Assembly: GCF_000186865.1 (NCBI RefSeq) | Contig: NW_008705577.1 | Coordinates: 730,291 to 794,290 of the forward strand | From: Aureococcus anophagefferens | Taxonomy: Eukaryota; Sar; Pelagophyceae; Pelagomonadales; Pelagomonadaceae | Length of the DNA: 64,000 nt | Direction of reading: 5' to 3' | Shown here: positions 40,804-51,803 of the stretch, one piece after another | Layout of the letters: each line of letters starts with the position of its first letter | How positions within the stretch are numbered: position 1 is the first letter of the stretch | Notes under the pieces: generated by a model | The model's database searches: none | What the model was told of the DNA's origin: nothing | The model's input: the letters and a program-made list of their open reading frames with translations, nothing else | Made by a program: the position numbers and the translations under genes

Positions 40804-43501
40804 ATGCCGTCCAACGTCGAATACGACCTCGACGAGGACGGCCTCGACGAGCCCAACGCGATGGACGACCTCCAGTTGGACGAGGATGCTTCGGATGCAT
40901 CCGAAGAACTCCAGATGGTCGACGAGACGCTGCGCTTCGGCGTTGGAGACCGGGTGGACTGCAACACCGGCTACTGCTACGAGCCCGGCACGATCGTGCG
41001 GCTCTGGTACGAGGAATCGACGCTGGATGAGGCCGCGCCGTACCAGATCAGGCTGGATACGCCCTTCGGCCCGCAAGACCTCATCTTCGCGAAGTGGGAC
41101 ACCGACGAGTGCTTGCGCGCGCGCGATCCGGCGAAGGACGCCGCGGCCGCGGCCGCGAAGGCGCTCGCGGCGGCCGAGGACGCGGCAGCCGCGGTCGCGG
41201 CGCGCGCGGCGCTCGCGGCGGAGACGAGCTTCGAGGGCCACAGCATGGCGGAGCTCGACGCGTTCGGCTGGGCGGAGGGCGCGCGCGCGCGCGCGGAGTC
41301 GGAGTACCACTACTTCCTGGCGCTGCGGCGCGCGAAGCCGCTCGTGCTCGCGCGGACGACGGCGCCCGCGCGCGTCGTCGCGGCGCTGCGGCTCCGGACC
41401 CGCTTCGCGTGCCTCTATGCGTCTGAGTCGCTCCAGGCGTGCTNNNNNNNNNNNNNNNNNNNNNNNNNNNNNNNNNNNNNNNNNNNNNNNNNNCTCTGAT
41501 GACTGGCGCGGCGCGGCGGCGTCCTTCGTCGAGGCGGGCGTCGTCGAGGCGGCCGTCGAGGCCATCGGCGGCAACCCGTTCATGTCCGCACGCAAGGAGG
41601 CGTGCGCCTGGATGGCCCTGCTCCTGCGGCGCTACCCCGCGGCGATCCACCGCGCCGTAGACGCCGGCCTCGGCGCCGCGCTCGCGTCGTGTGCGGCCAA
41701 GTGCGTCGCCGGTCGCCTGCGCGCCGAGATCAACGACTTCCAGGGCCCGGCGTTCGCGGCGCACCAGACGGACGTGCTCAAGCCCTACGCGTCCGAGGAA
41801 GACTGCTGCGCCTACGCGCCGCGCTACGCGAGCCTCTGCCGCGAGGGCTGCGCGATCCTCGCCCAGGCGGCGTGCGGCGCCGCCGCGCTCCTCCGCCGCC
41901 GCGCCGCGCTGCTCGGGGGCGGGGGCGCGGCGGCGGTCCTGGCGCTCGCGACGGACCGGGTCGCCGCCGACGCCGCCTTCGCCAACGGGCGCGCGGTGAC
42001 GGTCGCGGCCGGCGCGCTCGCCGCGATCGTCGCGCCGTCGCTCGACGCCGCCGTGGCGGGCTCCGCGGACGTCGCGGACGTCGACGCGGCGCTCGCGGTC
42101 CTGGCCGCCGCGGACGGCGACGCGATGGGCGCCGTCCTCGGCGCGCTCGAGACGCTCGTCGACGAGCACCCCGAGGACGACTTCCTCCGCGTCGTCGCGC
42201 GGCCCAACCCGTACGCGCACAACATGGGCTTCCCCGCGCCGGCGATGGACAACGACAAGCGCGAGGACGCCGCGCGGGAGCGGCGCGCGGCCATCCCCGC
42301 GCTCGCGGACTGCGTCGCGTCGCTCCTGGCGTCGCCCGCCGGCGCCGGCGCCGATCGAACGCGCGTGAAGGCGGTCCTCCGGCGCGTGCTCCGCGGCGAG
42401 GGCTACGACCGCGTCGACCTCGTCGGCAACGGGAACGGCGTCACGCTGGCCTGGCTGTTCGCTCGGGTCGCGGCGGCCCGCGGCGTCTCGTCCGCGGAGG
42501 TGCTCCTCGAGCACCAGCAGGTCGCCTTGGACGAGCACCTCACGGAGATCCCCCTCGCGGGCGCGAGGCCCGACCCGGACGACCCGGACGACCCGGCGGA
42601 CCGCGGCCTGGCCTACCTGCCCGCGATCGACCGCGACGCCGCGCTCGTCGCGCTTTCCCTCCTGGAGCCGCTCTCCGACGAGGACGCGGCGTCGGCGCGC
42701 GCGGCCGCCGCGCGCCTCAAGGACCTCGGCGGCCAGTGCTTCGACGACGACCGGAAGGTCTTCCGCATCGCCGCGGGCCACTACGCGCGCGCGGCCTGCC
42801 TCGCGGACGCCGGGCGGGCGCCGGCCGCGGACGTCGCGGTGCTGCTCTCGAACTTCGCCGAGGCGTCGCTCCGCAGCGGCGCGCCGCGGCGCGCGCTCGC
42901 GGCCGCGGAAGCCGCGCTCGCGCTCGGCGGCGGCGGCGGCGTCGACGCCAAGTCGCGCGTGCGCCGCGACCGCGCGCGGCGCGCCGTGGACCGCGGGGCT
43001 CCGGACGCCGCCGCGGACCTGTCCGCGGAGCCGCGGCGCCTCGACGCGGCCATCGGGGCGCGCGCGGCGGAGGCGCGGATCTCGCGCGCCGAGGACCCGA
43101 CGCTACGCGAGACGGACGAGGACCGCGACGCGCACCGCGAGCGCATTGACGACACCGAGGGCGAGGACGAGATCATCGTCGCCGGGCTCCAGGGCAACAC
43201 GCGCGTCGTCAAGCGGCGGCTCCGCGAGGGCGCGGACGCGAACACGCGGAACACGATGACGCAGGAGACGCCGCTGATGCACGCCGCGTGCTACGGCCAC
43301 CTCGACGTGGCCGAGGTCCTCCTCGCGCACGGCGCGTGCGCGCGCACGACGGACTGGCGCGGCCAGGACGCGCTGGCATACGCCGAGCGCGCGCACAAGA
43401 ACAAGGACGCCATGGTCGCCCTGCTCCGCGACGCGCGGGACGCCCAGGGGCCGGACCCGATCACGCCCGACGGCGTCGGCGGCGGCTGCAGCCAGCAGTA
43501 G
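40804..43501 (+). CDS. Large ankyrin-containing protein with helical (armadillo-like) region; 50-N gap inside
   Basis: Opens acidic (YDLDEDGLDEPNAMDDLQLD), then a small beta-like domain, FGVGDRVDCNTG ... GTIVRLWYEE ... PYQIRLDTP ... IFAKWDTDECLRA, recurrent in algal MYND/ankyrin proteins. After the gap comes a long Ala-rich helical region (EACAWMALLLRRYPAAIHRA, GCAILAQAACGAAALL), perhaps armadillo/TPR-like. The last about 110 residues are ankyrin repeats (NTMTQETPLMHAACYGHLDVAEVLLAHGA trimmed: ETPLMHAACYGHLDVAEVLL). A scaffold role is inferred. Reading frames on each side of the gap differ, but gap length is unknown, so this is not evidence of a break. Confidence 0.75.
41444..41493. other. 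Assembly gap (50 N)
   Basis: Exactly 50 N inside the ankyrin-containing gene; true size unknown. Confidence 0.95.
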
Positions 43502-43569
43502 GGTAAGGGCACAAAAAGAGCGAGCTGTGGCGAAATTTGTGCATACCAGCGCGACTACTAGTAGTAGGT

Positions 43570-44421
43570 ATGGTGTCCTCGCGGCGCCGTCGCGCCCGTC
43601 GGCGTCGTCGCGTTCGCGACGGAAACACGACTGATGACGAGCTTGAGCGGATGCACGAGGAAATGTGGGCGGCGAACTACCATGCCCTTAATCCCCCCGA
43701 GGACGACTCCGTGGCGTCCTCGAGCGAGCCCGATGCCTTAGGGCAGGCACTGATGTCCGCCGCGAGTAGTAACCAAGTTGAGGAAGTGGAAGACCTACTG
43801 CTCGCGGGCGCTGACCCGAACTATTTGGACAGAAGCTCCATGGGAGCTCTGCACTTTGCCGTACACAACGCGAAGTACGAGGTGATTCCCGTGCTGCTCA
43901 AAGCCGGCGCCGACGCCAACCGACGTGGGTCAGCGCTTGAAGGCACCGGGGAATTTCTCACGCCTTTGCAGATGACGATCGTTTCTGCCACCGTGTACCA
44001 CGACGACCGTGACGAATGGTTCCACGGCACCCGCACCGGTAATATCGTTCTCGGCGTCCGACCGAAGATCGTCGAGGCGCTCATCGCGGCGGGCGCGAAT
44101 CCAAACGCGAGATTCGGCGACAGACCATACTCTCTGCTCATCTTTGCGCTTAAAAAGCGGAGCCGCGGCTGCGTCCTCGCGCTCCTGCGGGGCGGCGCCG
44201 CAATTCCGAGTCATCTCCCGCCCACCTCGTTCCGCCTCAGAAACCGAGACGCCCTTGCGCTGGTGGACGCTGTCAAGAAGGCCGGCGACTTCAAGCGCTA
44301 CGCCCGCGCGCACCAGCGGCGCTACGGCTCCATGCTCGACAAGTGCTTCGGGGACGTCGCGATTCCGCGCGACGTCCAGGCCATCATCGCGCTGTTCCTC
44401 GCGCCGTGGGGCGGATCCTAG
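43570..44421 (+). CDS. Ankyrin-repeat protein
   Basis: 283 aa, single exon. Basic start (MVSSRRRRARRRRRV) may be a nuclear signal. Ankyrin repeats are visible: NQVEEVEDLLLAGADPNYLD, MGALHFAVHNAKYEVIPVLL, AGADANRRG, then KIVEALIAAGANPNARF and SLLIFALKKRSRGCVLALL. The C-terminal end AIPRDVQAIIALFLAPW resembles short degron- or box-like tails seen on ankyrin proteins. Base composition is milder than in neighbouring genes. Upstream ATG at 43537 is possible but gives an unlikely N-terminus. Ends 17 bp from the convergent gene's stop. Confidence 0.85.
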   Translation: MVSSRRRRARRRRRVRDGNTTDDELERMHEEMWAANYHALNPPEDDSVASSSEPDALGQALMSAASSNQVEEVEDLLLAGADPNYLDRSSMGALHFAVHNAKYEVIPVLLKAGADANRRGSALEGTGEFLTPLQMTIVSATVYHDDRDEWFHGTRTGNIVLGVRPKIVEALIAAGANPNARFGDRPYSLLIFALKKRSRGCVLALLRGGAAIPSHLPPTSFRLRNRDALALVDAVKKAGDFKRYARAHQRRYGSMLDKCFGDVAIPRDVQAIIALFLAPWGGS

Positions 44422-44437
44422 GCACCCCTCCCCAAGC

Positions 44438-46107
44438 CTAGAAGTTAATCGTCGACACGGAGAGCTCCGGCGCCAGGGAGCCCGACGCGATCGACGAGCC
44501 GCCCGACGGGGAGCCGAGCGCGGCGCCCGGGCTCGCGGGCGGCGTCGCCGGGAAGCGGATGGGCTCCTTCCACGCCGCCGGGCTCTGCTCGACGAAGGGC
44601 TGGTGCTCGTGGCGCGGGTGCGCGTGCTTGCGCACGCCCGCGAGGGAGAAGGGCGCGCCGTCGTCGTCGCGGAGCGCGGAGATGCCCGGGGGGAGCGCGG
44701 GCGAGCCGCCCCGCTGGTGCGGCGCGCCGCCCTCGACGGCGGCGGCGAGGGCGCTGAGCCGCTCCGGCGAGGGCAGCGGCGACAGGCGCACGGAGACGCT
44801 CTGCACCGGGGACCGCGTCGACGACGGCGACGGCAGCGGCGGCGGCGCGGGCGCCTGGGACGCGGAGCCCCCGAAGTCGAAGCGCACGACGGGCGACGGC
44901 GCGCCCCGGGGCGCCGCGGCCTCGTCGTGGGCCGGCGGGTCGTCGACGTGGCCCCGGCGCGCGCGCGGCTTCGGCGGCGGCGGCTCCGAGCCCGGCGCGG
45001 CGAGGCGCCGCGGCGGGCAGCCCGTCGACAGGTCCTTCTGGAGCTGGCGGCAGAGCGCCGCCGCCCGCGCGTCGAGCTTGTCGATGAGGCGGCCGCCGTC
45101 GTCGAGCTGCTGCACCAGCTCCAGGCCCTCGTCGTAGACGGCGGACGTCTCGTGCGCCGCCGGCCGCGCGGATTCCATCACCACGGGCGCGCAGGCCGCG
45201 CACCAGACGCAGGCGCAGGGGATCAACGTGCAGTTCCCCTCCTTGTCGAAGACTTTGGTCGGGTGGTGGACCACCGTGGCCTGCTTCGCGGCGGCCATGT
45301 CCTTGTAGACGGACGCGCGCATCGCGTGCCTGGGCGGGAAACAAACATATGCCACACGACTTCACTATGAGGTTCATCGACACGAGAGTTTGGCTCTCTG
45401 GAAAGAGCCCGCCGAGAGAAAACGATCCGTCCAAAAATCAGCCGAAACGACTTCGATGTGACCGAGCTAGAGAGGTTTGACGTTTTTGCCGGACGGCGCG
45501 TTCCGTCGGTCGTTTCCGGCGCGGTCGCGCGCGCGGTCCGCGGCGTGAGGCCCTGGGGCCGGTGGCGGCGGCGCCGCGCCGCGGCGTCGCGGCGCGTCGT
45601 GATGAGGAGCTCGGGCAACGCCGCGGCGACGCCCACGGGCGCCTTGAGCGTGCGCATGCGCCGCGGCGGCGGCGGCGGCGCGTCGTCGTCGCTGTCCGAG
45701 TCGGGCATCTTCTTGATGAGGTCCTTGATGACCCGCAGGAGCTTGCGCCCGTAGTCCTTGTGGGCCACGGCGACGCTGGACCGCGACTGCTCCAGCGTCA
45801 CGAGCTCCACGCGGACCTTGACGTCCGACGCGGCCGTCACGTGGCACTGGCTCACGACCATGGCGCCGCAGTTGTCCATGGTCGCGCCCTTGGGCAGCTT
45901 GAAGGTGTGCTGGCGGCCGTCGACCATGGCCGTGACGCGGAAGGGCGTCTGGAGCGGGCCCCGGAGCTTGTGGTTCTTCGCCTTGCGCGGGTCGAAGTCG
46001 AAGAAGATGCCCACGTCGAAGCCCTTGCGCCGCCCGCCGGCCTTCTTCTTCGGGGACAGCGACTCGCGGTACCGCGTCATGTCGAGGCCGCTCAGGATCA
46101 TCGTCAT
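44438..46107 (-). CDS. Unknown protein, beta-rich N-domain and disordered tail
   Basis: Exons 46107-45533 and 45329-44438 give 488 aa (phase 2). N-terminal part: GFDVGIFFDFDPRKAKNHKL, TPFRVTAMVDGRQHTFKLPK and VKVRVELVTLEQSRSSVAVA, looking like one beta-sandwich domain; then YGRKLLRVIKDLIKKMPDSD and a Pro run. Exon 2 has CACVWCAACAP (possible metal-binding Cys cluster) and a helical patch before a long Pro/Ser-rich tail. Family not recognised. Start could also be the second ATG at 46101. Confidence 0.65.
45330..45524 (-). mobile_element. Introner, A/B mosaic (195 bp)
   Basis: TSD TCGCGTGC/TCGCGCGC (7/8). Left terminus CTGGGCGGGAAAC is A-like; body (CCGTCCAAAAATCAGCCGAA, then TTCGATGTGACCGAGCTAGA) is B-like. 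Sense intron 45532-45330, GC donor, CCCAG acceptor, phase 2. Confidence 0.88.
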
Positions 46108-46319
46108 GGTGGCGTCTCGGGCGCGCGGGGGAGCCGGGCCTTGCGGAGCTAGGAACGTGGAGGAGCCATAAAGCGCGCTGGGAGCTCTCTCACTTCCAGG
46201 GTGATGTTTCTTCGATCTTGCATTCTCTTCTAGCAGTCACCGCTCATCGAGTGAGGGAATGGTCGCGTGAATCAGGCCGCCGAGGCAGCCGTTCCGCAGC
46301 CCGTGCGCAGCCCGCGGCC
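46108..46319. promoter_or_regulatory. Divergent promoter, relatively AT-rich
   Basis: 212 bp between the unknown gene and the GH16 gene; 46190-46260 is clearly less GC-rich than its surroundings. No TATA box identified. Confidence 0.4.
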
Positions 46320-47935
46320 ATGGCGCGGCGCGTGAAGCGCCGGGGCAAGACGCGCCGCGAGCTGGTGCGTCGCTTCATCCCCTATCGCGCCTCCCGCACC
46401 CCCCTATTTCGCAGCTCGCGCGCGAGGACGAGTTCCGGCGCCTGCGCGAGGAGCGCGCGAAGCTCGTGGAGGTCAACGGCGCGGAGCCGCCGCGCGTGCC
46501 CGCGCTGCCGCCGCCCGCGCGGCCCGGCGCGCCGCACGCCGGCGAGCCGAGGCCCGAGCCCGACGGCCGCGCTCTCACGGAGCGGTGGCTGCCGCGGCTC
46601 TTCGACGACGGCCCGCCCGGCGGCGGGAGCCCCGGCGTCAAGCCGCCGCGGCCCAAGCCCGGCGCGCCCCTGCGGGGGTCGCCGGCCCGGGAGATCGCGC
46701 GCGCGCGCGCGGAGAGCCTCGCGCGCGACGCGTCCGGCGAACTCCAAACATACCCGAAGCCCCACGCGTCCGCGGGCCGCCGCGCGGCCGCGGCGGCGGC
46801 GAACAAGCTGCCCCGCGTCAAGGCGGCCCTGGCCCTGGCCGGCGGCGCGTCGCCGGGCGGCGGTCTCGGGTCGCCGGAGCGCTGGCGGAAGACCGTGTCT
46901 CCCACAGTCCGCGCGCTGCGGAACGGCGACCCCTTTTCGAACTTGGCGCCCGGGGGCCACTTCCCCGCGCCGGGCGGCGGCAAGCCGACCACCTTCGAGG
47001 CCGCCCTCGCGCCCGCGCTTTTGGGGCCCCTGGGGTCGAAAAGACCCTTGGAGCGCGCGCCCTCCCTCAAGAAGCCCGCGCCGCCGCCGCCGCGCGCGGC
47101 CGCGGCGCCGCGGGAGAAGACGCCGCAACTGGCGGCGCCCCTCGTCGTCGCCGCCGTGCCCCGGGGCCTGCCCGACGAGTACCGGCTCTGCTGGCAGGAC
47201 GTCTTCGACTACGAGGGCGTGCCGCACCCGAGCCGGTGGGAGTACCAGTGCGACGCGAACGACTGGATCCACGACGAGCGCCACTGCGAGGCCCAGTGGT
47301 ACACGGACAAGCTCGACAACGCCTGCGTCCGCGACGGGCGCCTGCGCATCATCGCGCGCCTCGAGCGGTCCCACGGCTGCCGCTACACGTCCGCGCGGCT
47401 TCGCACGAAGCACCGGGGAGACTGGCTCTACGGCCGCGTCGAGGTCCGCGCGCGGCTGCCGCCGAGCCGGCGGGGCTTGTGGCCCGCGATCTGGATGCTG
47501 CCCACGGACGACGCCTTCGGGGGCTGGCCCCACAGCGGCGAGATCGACATCATGGAGCACGTCGGCTGGGAGCAGGACGGCCTCATCCACGCGGCGGCCC
47601 ACAGTACGAAGCACAACCCCTGCGTGGGCCACCAGCGGTCCCAGTCCAAGCTCGTGCCGACGGCGCACCGGGGGTTCCACACCTACGCCATGAACTGGAC
47701 GCCGAAGGCGCTCGAGATCTTCGTCGACAACGGTTTGGCGCTCCGCGTCGAGGACAAGGGCCGCGGGCCCGGCGACTGGCCCTACTCGAAGCGCTTCCAC
47801 CTGCTCCTGAATCTGGCCATCGGCGGCTGGGGCGGCCAGTACGGCATCGACGACACCGCGTTCCCGGCCTGCCTCGAGGTCGACAGCGTCCGCGTCTTCC
47901 AGCGGTCCTGGCGCGAGTCGGAACCCGAGCAGTAA
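46320..47935 (+). CDS. GH16-family beta-glucanase/transglycosylase-like protein
   Basis: Exons 46320-46364 and 46415-47935 (521 aa), joined across a 50-nt GT-AG intron (GTGCGT...TTTCGCAG). The N-terminal about 260 residues are basic, Pro/Ala-rich and disordered. The GH16 jelly-roll covers about 273-515: WQDVFDYEG, SRWEYQCDANDW, NACVRDGRLRIIAR, GRVEVRARLPPSRRGLWPAI and the catalytic loop GEIDIMEHVG (Glu near residue 391 nucleophile, second Glu acid/base). The domain acts on beta-1,3(4)-glucans; in stramenopiles laminarin-like storage glucan or wall glucan are likely substrates. No signal peptide is visible, which is odd for this family and suggests intracellular (vacuolar) use or a missed upstream exon. 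Confidence 0.9.
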
Positions 47936-47945
47936 GACGGCAAAT

Positions 47946-49596
47946 TTAGGAGCGGGCGGGGTAGCGCGCCGCGAGCTTCAGGCCGAGGTCCTTCAGCGCG
48001 CGGAGCGCGGCGAGGTTCGTCGCCGTCTCGAGCCGCTTCCAGAGCACCGCGGACTGGCCGTTCTTGATGAAGTAGACGTTCTCCACCAAGATGCCGTCGA
48101 GCTCGAGGTTCATGACGTGGGCGCCGAAGTGCGGCGCCTCGCCGAACTTGGTGATGTGGGGCCGGATGTCGTCGCGGTCGGCGATGGCGTCGAGCCGCTC
48201 CAAGAACCGCTCGACCGCGGCCGGGTCCGAGTCGTGCGCGAGGTGCCAGTACTTGTTCACGCGCCGCGTCGTCCGCTCGTTGTGGTTGACGACGCCCGAC
48301 GCCAGGATCTTGCTGTTGGCCATGTGGATGCGCTCGCCGTTGGAAAAAAGCTTGATCTTCGTCGACGTGACCCAGACCTCCTCGACGGTGCCGCCGACCT
48401 GTGTGTAAATCAAATCTTCAACCCGACTTCAATTTGCGCGTAATCGGACGGTTGATTCCCACACAGCCGCCGACGCCTCCGACGACGACGTAGTCGCCGA
48501 CCGTGAACCAGCGCCGGTAGACGATCAATAGCCCCGCGAACAAGTCCTCCAGGATGTTGCGCGACGCGTAGCCGATGACGACGCCCCAGAGGCCGAAGCC
48601 GCCGTAGAGCGCCGACACGTCGAAGCCGGACGAGTGGAGCACTAGGACCGCCTGGGCAGGACACGGGTGCGAAATTCCCAACTTTGGAGGCTCCTATCTC
48701 GGTCATTTTCCACTCGTTTCGGCTCATGTTTGGACGAGCGATCATCCCTCGGAGCGCTCTCGAAGCGTGGGTCCTTTCTCCGGAACAATCGCGCGCAGAA
48801 CACCCACGTCGAAGCGACGTTGAATCACCCGTGTCCCGCCCGGAGCACCCGCCGAGAGGCACCAGACGAAGCCCCGCACCGCGAAATTCAAGATCTTGAA
48901 GCCCGCGACCTGCTCGCGCCCCAGGTCCATGAGCGCGGCGATCTGCGCGACGGCGACGTCGAGCGTGACGCACGCGGGCAGCAGCGCGCGCGCGACGGCC
49001 GCCGTGCGGAACGCGCGCGACGTCAGGTCGGAGTGGCCCGCGAAGCAGAGGCTCGCGGGCCCGGCGAGGCAGACGACGTTATCCAGCGCCTTGAGGAGCA
49101 CGTAGACGAGGGGCCGGTCGCGCGCGGGCGGCGCCCCATTCGTTTCCGGGTTCGGCGTCTGGAGCAGCGCGACGGCCGCCAGCGACGCGCGGCGGTTTTT
49201 CGCGCGCTCCTGGCACGTGCCGGACCGCTCGCGCGACGCCTCCTCGGCGCAGGCCGACGCCGGCAGGCGGCAGGTCGGGAAGAAGATGAGCAGCAGGCGC
49301 GCGAGGGCCGTGGCCTGGTCCTCCTCGACGGCCTCGCCGCTGAGGAGGGCCCGCCCCTTATCCCGCGCCTCGCCTTCGAGGTAGCGCTCCAGGAGGCTCA
49401 GGCCGACGTAGCACGTCGCGCTCAGCACGCAGAACGTCGTGCCGGCGAGCATCGCGCCGGGCTGCCCGGCGACGGCGGTCGGGCTGCGGATGGCTGCTAT
49501 AGTTTCGTCGAGAAGGCCCGCACCTTGGTTGGAGCATGTTGTAGTGTAACATCTACCTGACACAGCCGAGTGCATGAGCCCCGCGGGTGCCGGCAT
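47946..49596 (-). CDS. MscS-like mechanosensitive ion channel
   Basis: Exons 49596-48853, 48651-48475 and 48398-47946; 457 aa, all phase 0. Several transmembrane helices are visible, for example GTTFCVLSATCYVGLSLL and FKILNFAVRGFVWCLSAV. The pore helix is GFGLWGVVIGYASRNILEDL, the diagnostic Gly/Ala-rich MscS segment. Splicing rebuilds the beta domain start GDYVVVGGVGGTVEEVWVTS followed by IHMANSKILASGVVNH, exactly as expected for MscS. These channels release solutes on membrane tension; plasma, plastid or vacuolar membranes are all possible. Start is uncertain: 49596 leaves just 28 bp to the divergent gene, so an internal ATG (49575 or 49455) may be used. Confidence 0.9.
48399..48466 (-). 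mobile_element. Introner family B, miniature copy (68 bp)
   Basis: Perfect TSD CCGCCGAC at 48391-48398 and 48467-48474. Keeps both ends (CTGTGTG...CCACACAG) and loses the centre. Sense intron of 76 nt starts GTCGGCGG. Removal rebuilds the MscS VGGVGGTVEE motif. Confidence 0.96.
48652..48843 (-). mobile_element. Introner family A, body inverted relative to gene (192 bp)
   Basis: Ends CTGGGCAGGAC...GTCCCGCCCGG. TSD degraded (AGGACCGC versus AGCACCCG). Intron 48852-48652 with GC donor keeps phase 0. Confidence 0.88.
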
Positions 49597-49624
49597 GAGC
49601 GCTCCGTCGAACTAAAACGCTGCG

Positions 49625-51803
49625 ATGCGCACTAAGGAAAGCCCTGAAAGACGGGCGCAGCGCCGCGAGGATCGCATGCTGTCGCTGCGGCTCCGCGAGT
49701 ACTGGGCGACCGTGTCCTTGCTCTACTGGGGCGCCGAGGCCCCCGAGGCGCCCGCGGCGCCGGAGGAGGACTGCGCGCGCGCGACCTTCGTCTGCGGCCC
49801 GCCGGTCGCCGCCCCCGCGTACCCCCGAAGCGTACCGCCTCGACGCGCCGCCGACGGCGCCCATCGTCCTCGCGCCCATCGTCCTCGAGCCGTCGGCCGC
49901 GGCGGAGGCCGCGGCGCCGCGGCCCGCGTGCGCCCGCGGCGCCGCCACGTCGTCCGAGCCGGCCGCGGCGGAGCACTACAGGAACCCGGATATGCACGCG
50001 CTGATCCAGGCCGCGAGCCGGACGCGGGAGACGAAGGGCCCCTGGTCCGAGGCCGATGACGCGACGTACCTCGAGCTGCTCGTCCGCGTCGGCGTCCCCG
50101 CGGTGGACAACGAAGGCTCCGTCAAGGCGTACCTCGACGCGTTCCCGGCGCGGGCGTGGCGCACCATCAAGAAGCACAGCAACACCTACAAACAGACGCA
50201 CCTGTACGAGCAGTGGCGGAGGGACAACGGCGGCGCGTGGGCCGGCTTCGCCTGGCGGTCGCGGGCGGTCCGCGCGGCCGAGATCCGCGTGGACAAGGCG
50301 CTAAAGGCGCCGCCCAACGCGCCCGGGGCCAAGGCGCGCGCGGCCGACGCGCCCGCGGCCGACGCGCCCGCGACCGAGGCGCCGGCCGAGGACGGCGACG
50401 GCTCGGAGGCCGGCGAGGTGACGAAGCAGACGAGGAACCAGAAGAAGAGGAAGCAACGACAGCAGGAGGACGAGAACGCGCGGCTCGAGGCCGAGAACGC
50501 GTGGCTCAAGGACGCCGCGGCCGAGGCGCCGGCCGAGGACGGCGACGGCTCGGAGGCCGGCGAGGTCGCGGCGGACGAGGGCGCGGATCTGCTCCGCTTC
50601 CGCCACCGCAGCACGGTCTTCGTCGTCCACTGCAGCGCCGCGACGCGGGGCGAGGTGCTGTCGCGGCGGCTCTTCGGCACGTCCGGCGCGCACATCCACC
50701 GGCTCCGGGACGCGAGCCACGCCGTCTTCCTGCTCTACGACCTGAGCGCGCGCGAGGTCCTGGGCCCGTTCCTCGCGCACAACCAAAGGGCCCGCATGGA
50801 CATCGAGCCGGGCGCCTTCGGCGGCCGATTCCGGGCGCAGGTGCGCTGGACGCCGCACCCGAACTACGCGAAGCACCGCGCCGTCCGCCACAAGAAGATC
50901 CTCCCGGAGGGCGTGGTCCCGCGGGACGACGCGCTCCGGCTCCTGGCGACGCACTGGCCGCTCGCGCTCAAGAAGAAGGAGCGCAAGGTGCTCAAGCACT
51001 GTAAGAGCAAGCCGGAGAAGTTCGTGAAGGCGATCGCGGACGTCGAGTCCGGCGGGCCGGCGTCGTCTTTGCGGAAGCGGAAGCGCGCGGCCGCGGACGC
51101 GCCGCCTCCGAAGAAGGCGGCCCGGGAGGCGCCCGCGGCCCCGCGGCCGGGCGAGCCCGACGACTTCGAGGCGCCGCCGGCGCTCCCCGACTCCGGGGAC
51201 TCGTGGGCCGCGCGCGCCGAGCCCGCCGAGCAGCCGCCCGCGTGGTGGCGCGCGGCGGCGGCGGTCGCCGAGGGGCAGCACCGGCAGGTCCAGGCGGCGA
51301 TGGTCGAGCGGCGCGTCATCGGCGGGTGGCACGCCGTGCCGCCGGCGCCGCCCGCGCCGGAGAGGCCGTGGCAGCCGCCGCCGCCGCGTCCCGCCTGGGG
51401 CGGCCAGGGCGCCGGCTGGACGAGCGACGGGCCGCGGGGACCCGACGGGCGCGCGTCGCCGCCGGCGCCGCCGGGCGGCTGGCCGCCCGGCCCCACGTAC
51501 CGAGTCTGGACGCCCGAGAGCGACGGCCGGCCGCCGCCGCGGCCGCCGCCGCCGGTGCCGAACGCGGGCACGCGCGCCCGGCCGGCGCGAGTCTGGACGC
51601 CCGACCACGACGCGCGGCCACCGCCGCCGGACGGGCCCAGCGCGGGCGCGCCGGCGCCGGCGCCGGCCTTCGCGTTCGCGTCGCCGGCGCCGGCGCCGGG
51701 CGGCTCGACGGCGGAGGCCGCGCGGTCGTGGGCGATCCCGCGGCGCGTCGGCGACCGCATCCTGCACGAGGGCGCGCGGAAGCGCGACACCTGGAACACG
51801 TAG
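49625..51803 (+). CDS. DCD (development and cell death)-domain protein with an N-terminal frameshift
   Basis: The ATG at 49625 opens a frame (MRTKESPERRAQRREDRMLS) that runs into the wrong frame at a C5 run (49822-49826). Dropping one C joins it to the main frame, giving about 725 aa. The middle has a SANT/MADF-like helix set (GPWSEADDATYLELLVRVG, WRTIKKHSNTYKQTH). A DCD domain follows: STVFVVHCSAATRGEVLSRR, LFGTSGAHIHRL, AVFLLYDLSAREVLGPFLA and GGRFRAQVRW. A basic linker and a long Pro-rich tail with repeated RVWTP(E/D) motifs end the protein. DCD proteins in plants are linked to stress and cell death; partners here are unknown. There is a duplicated EAPAEDGDGSEAGEV block. Confidence 0.72.
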
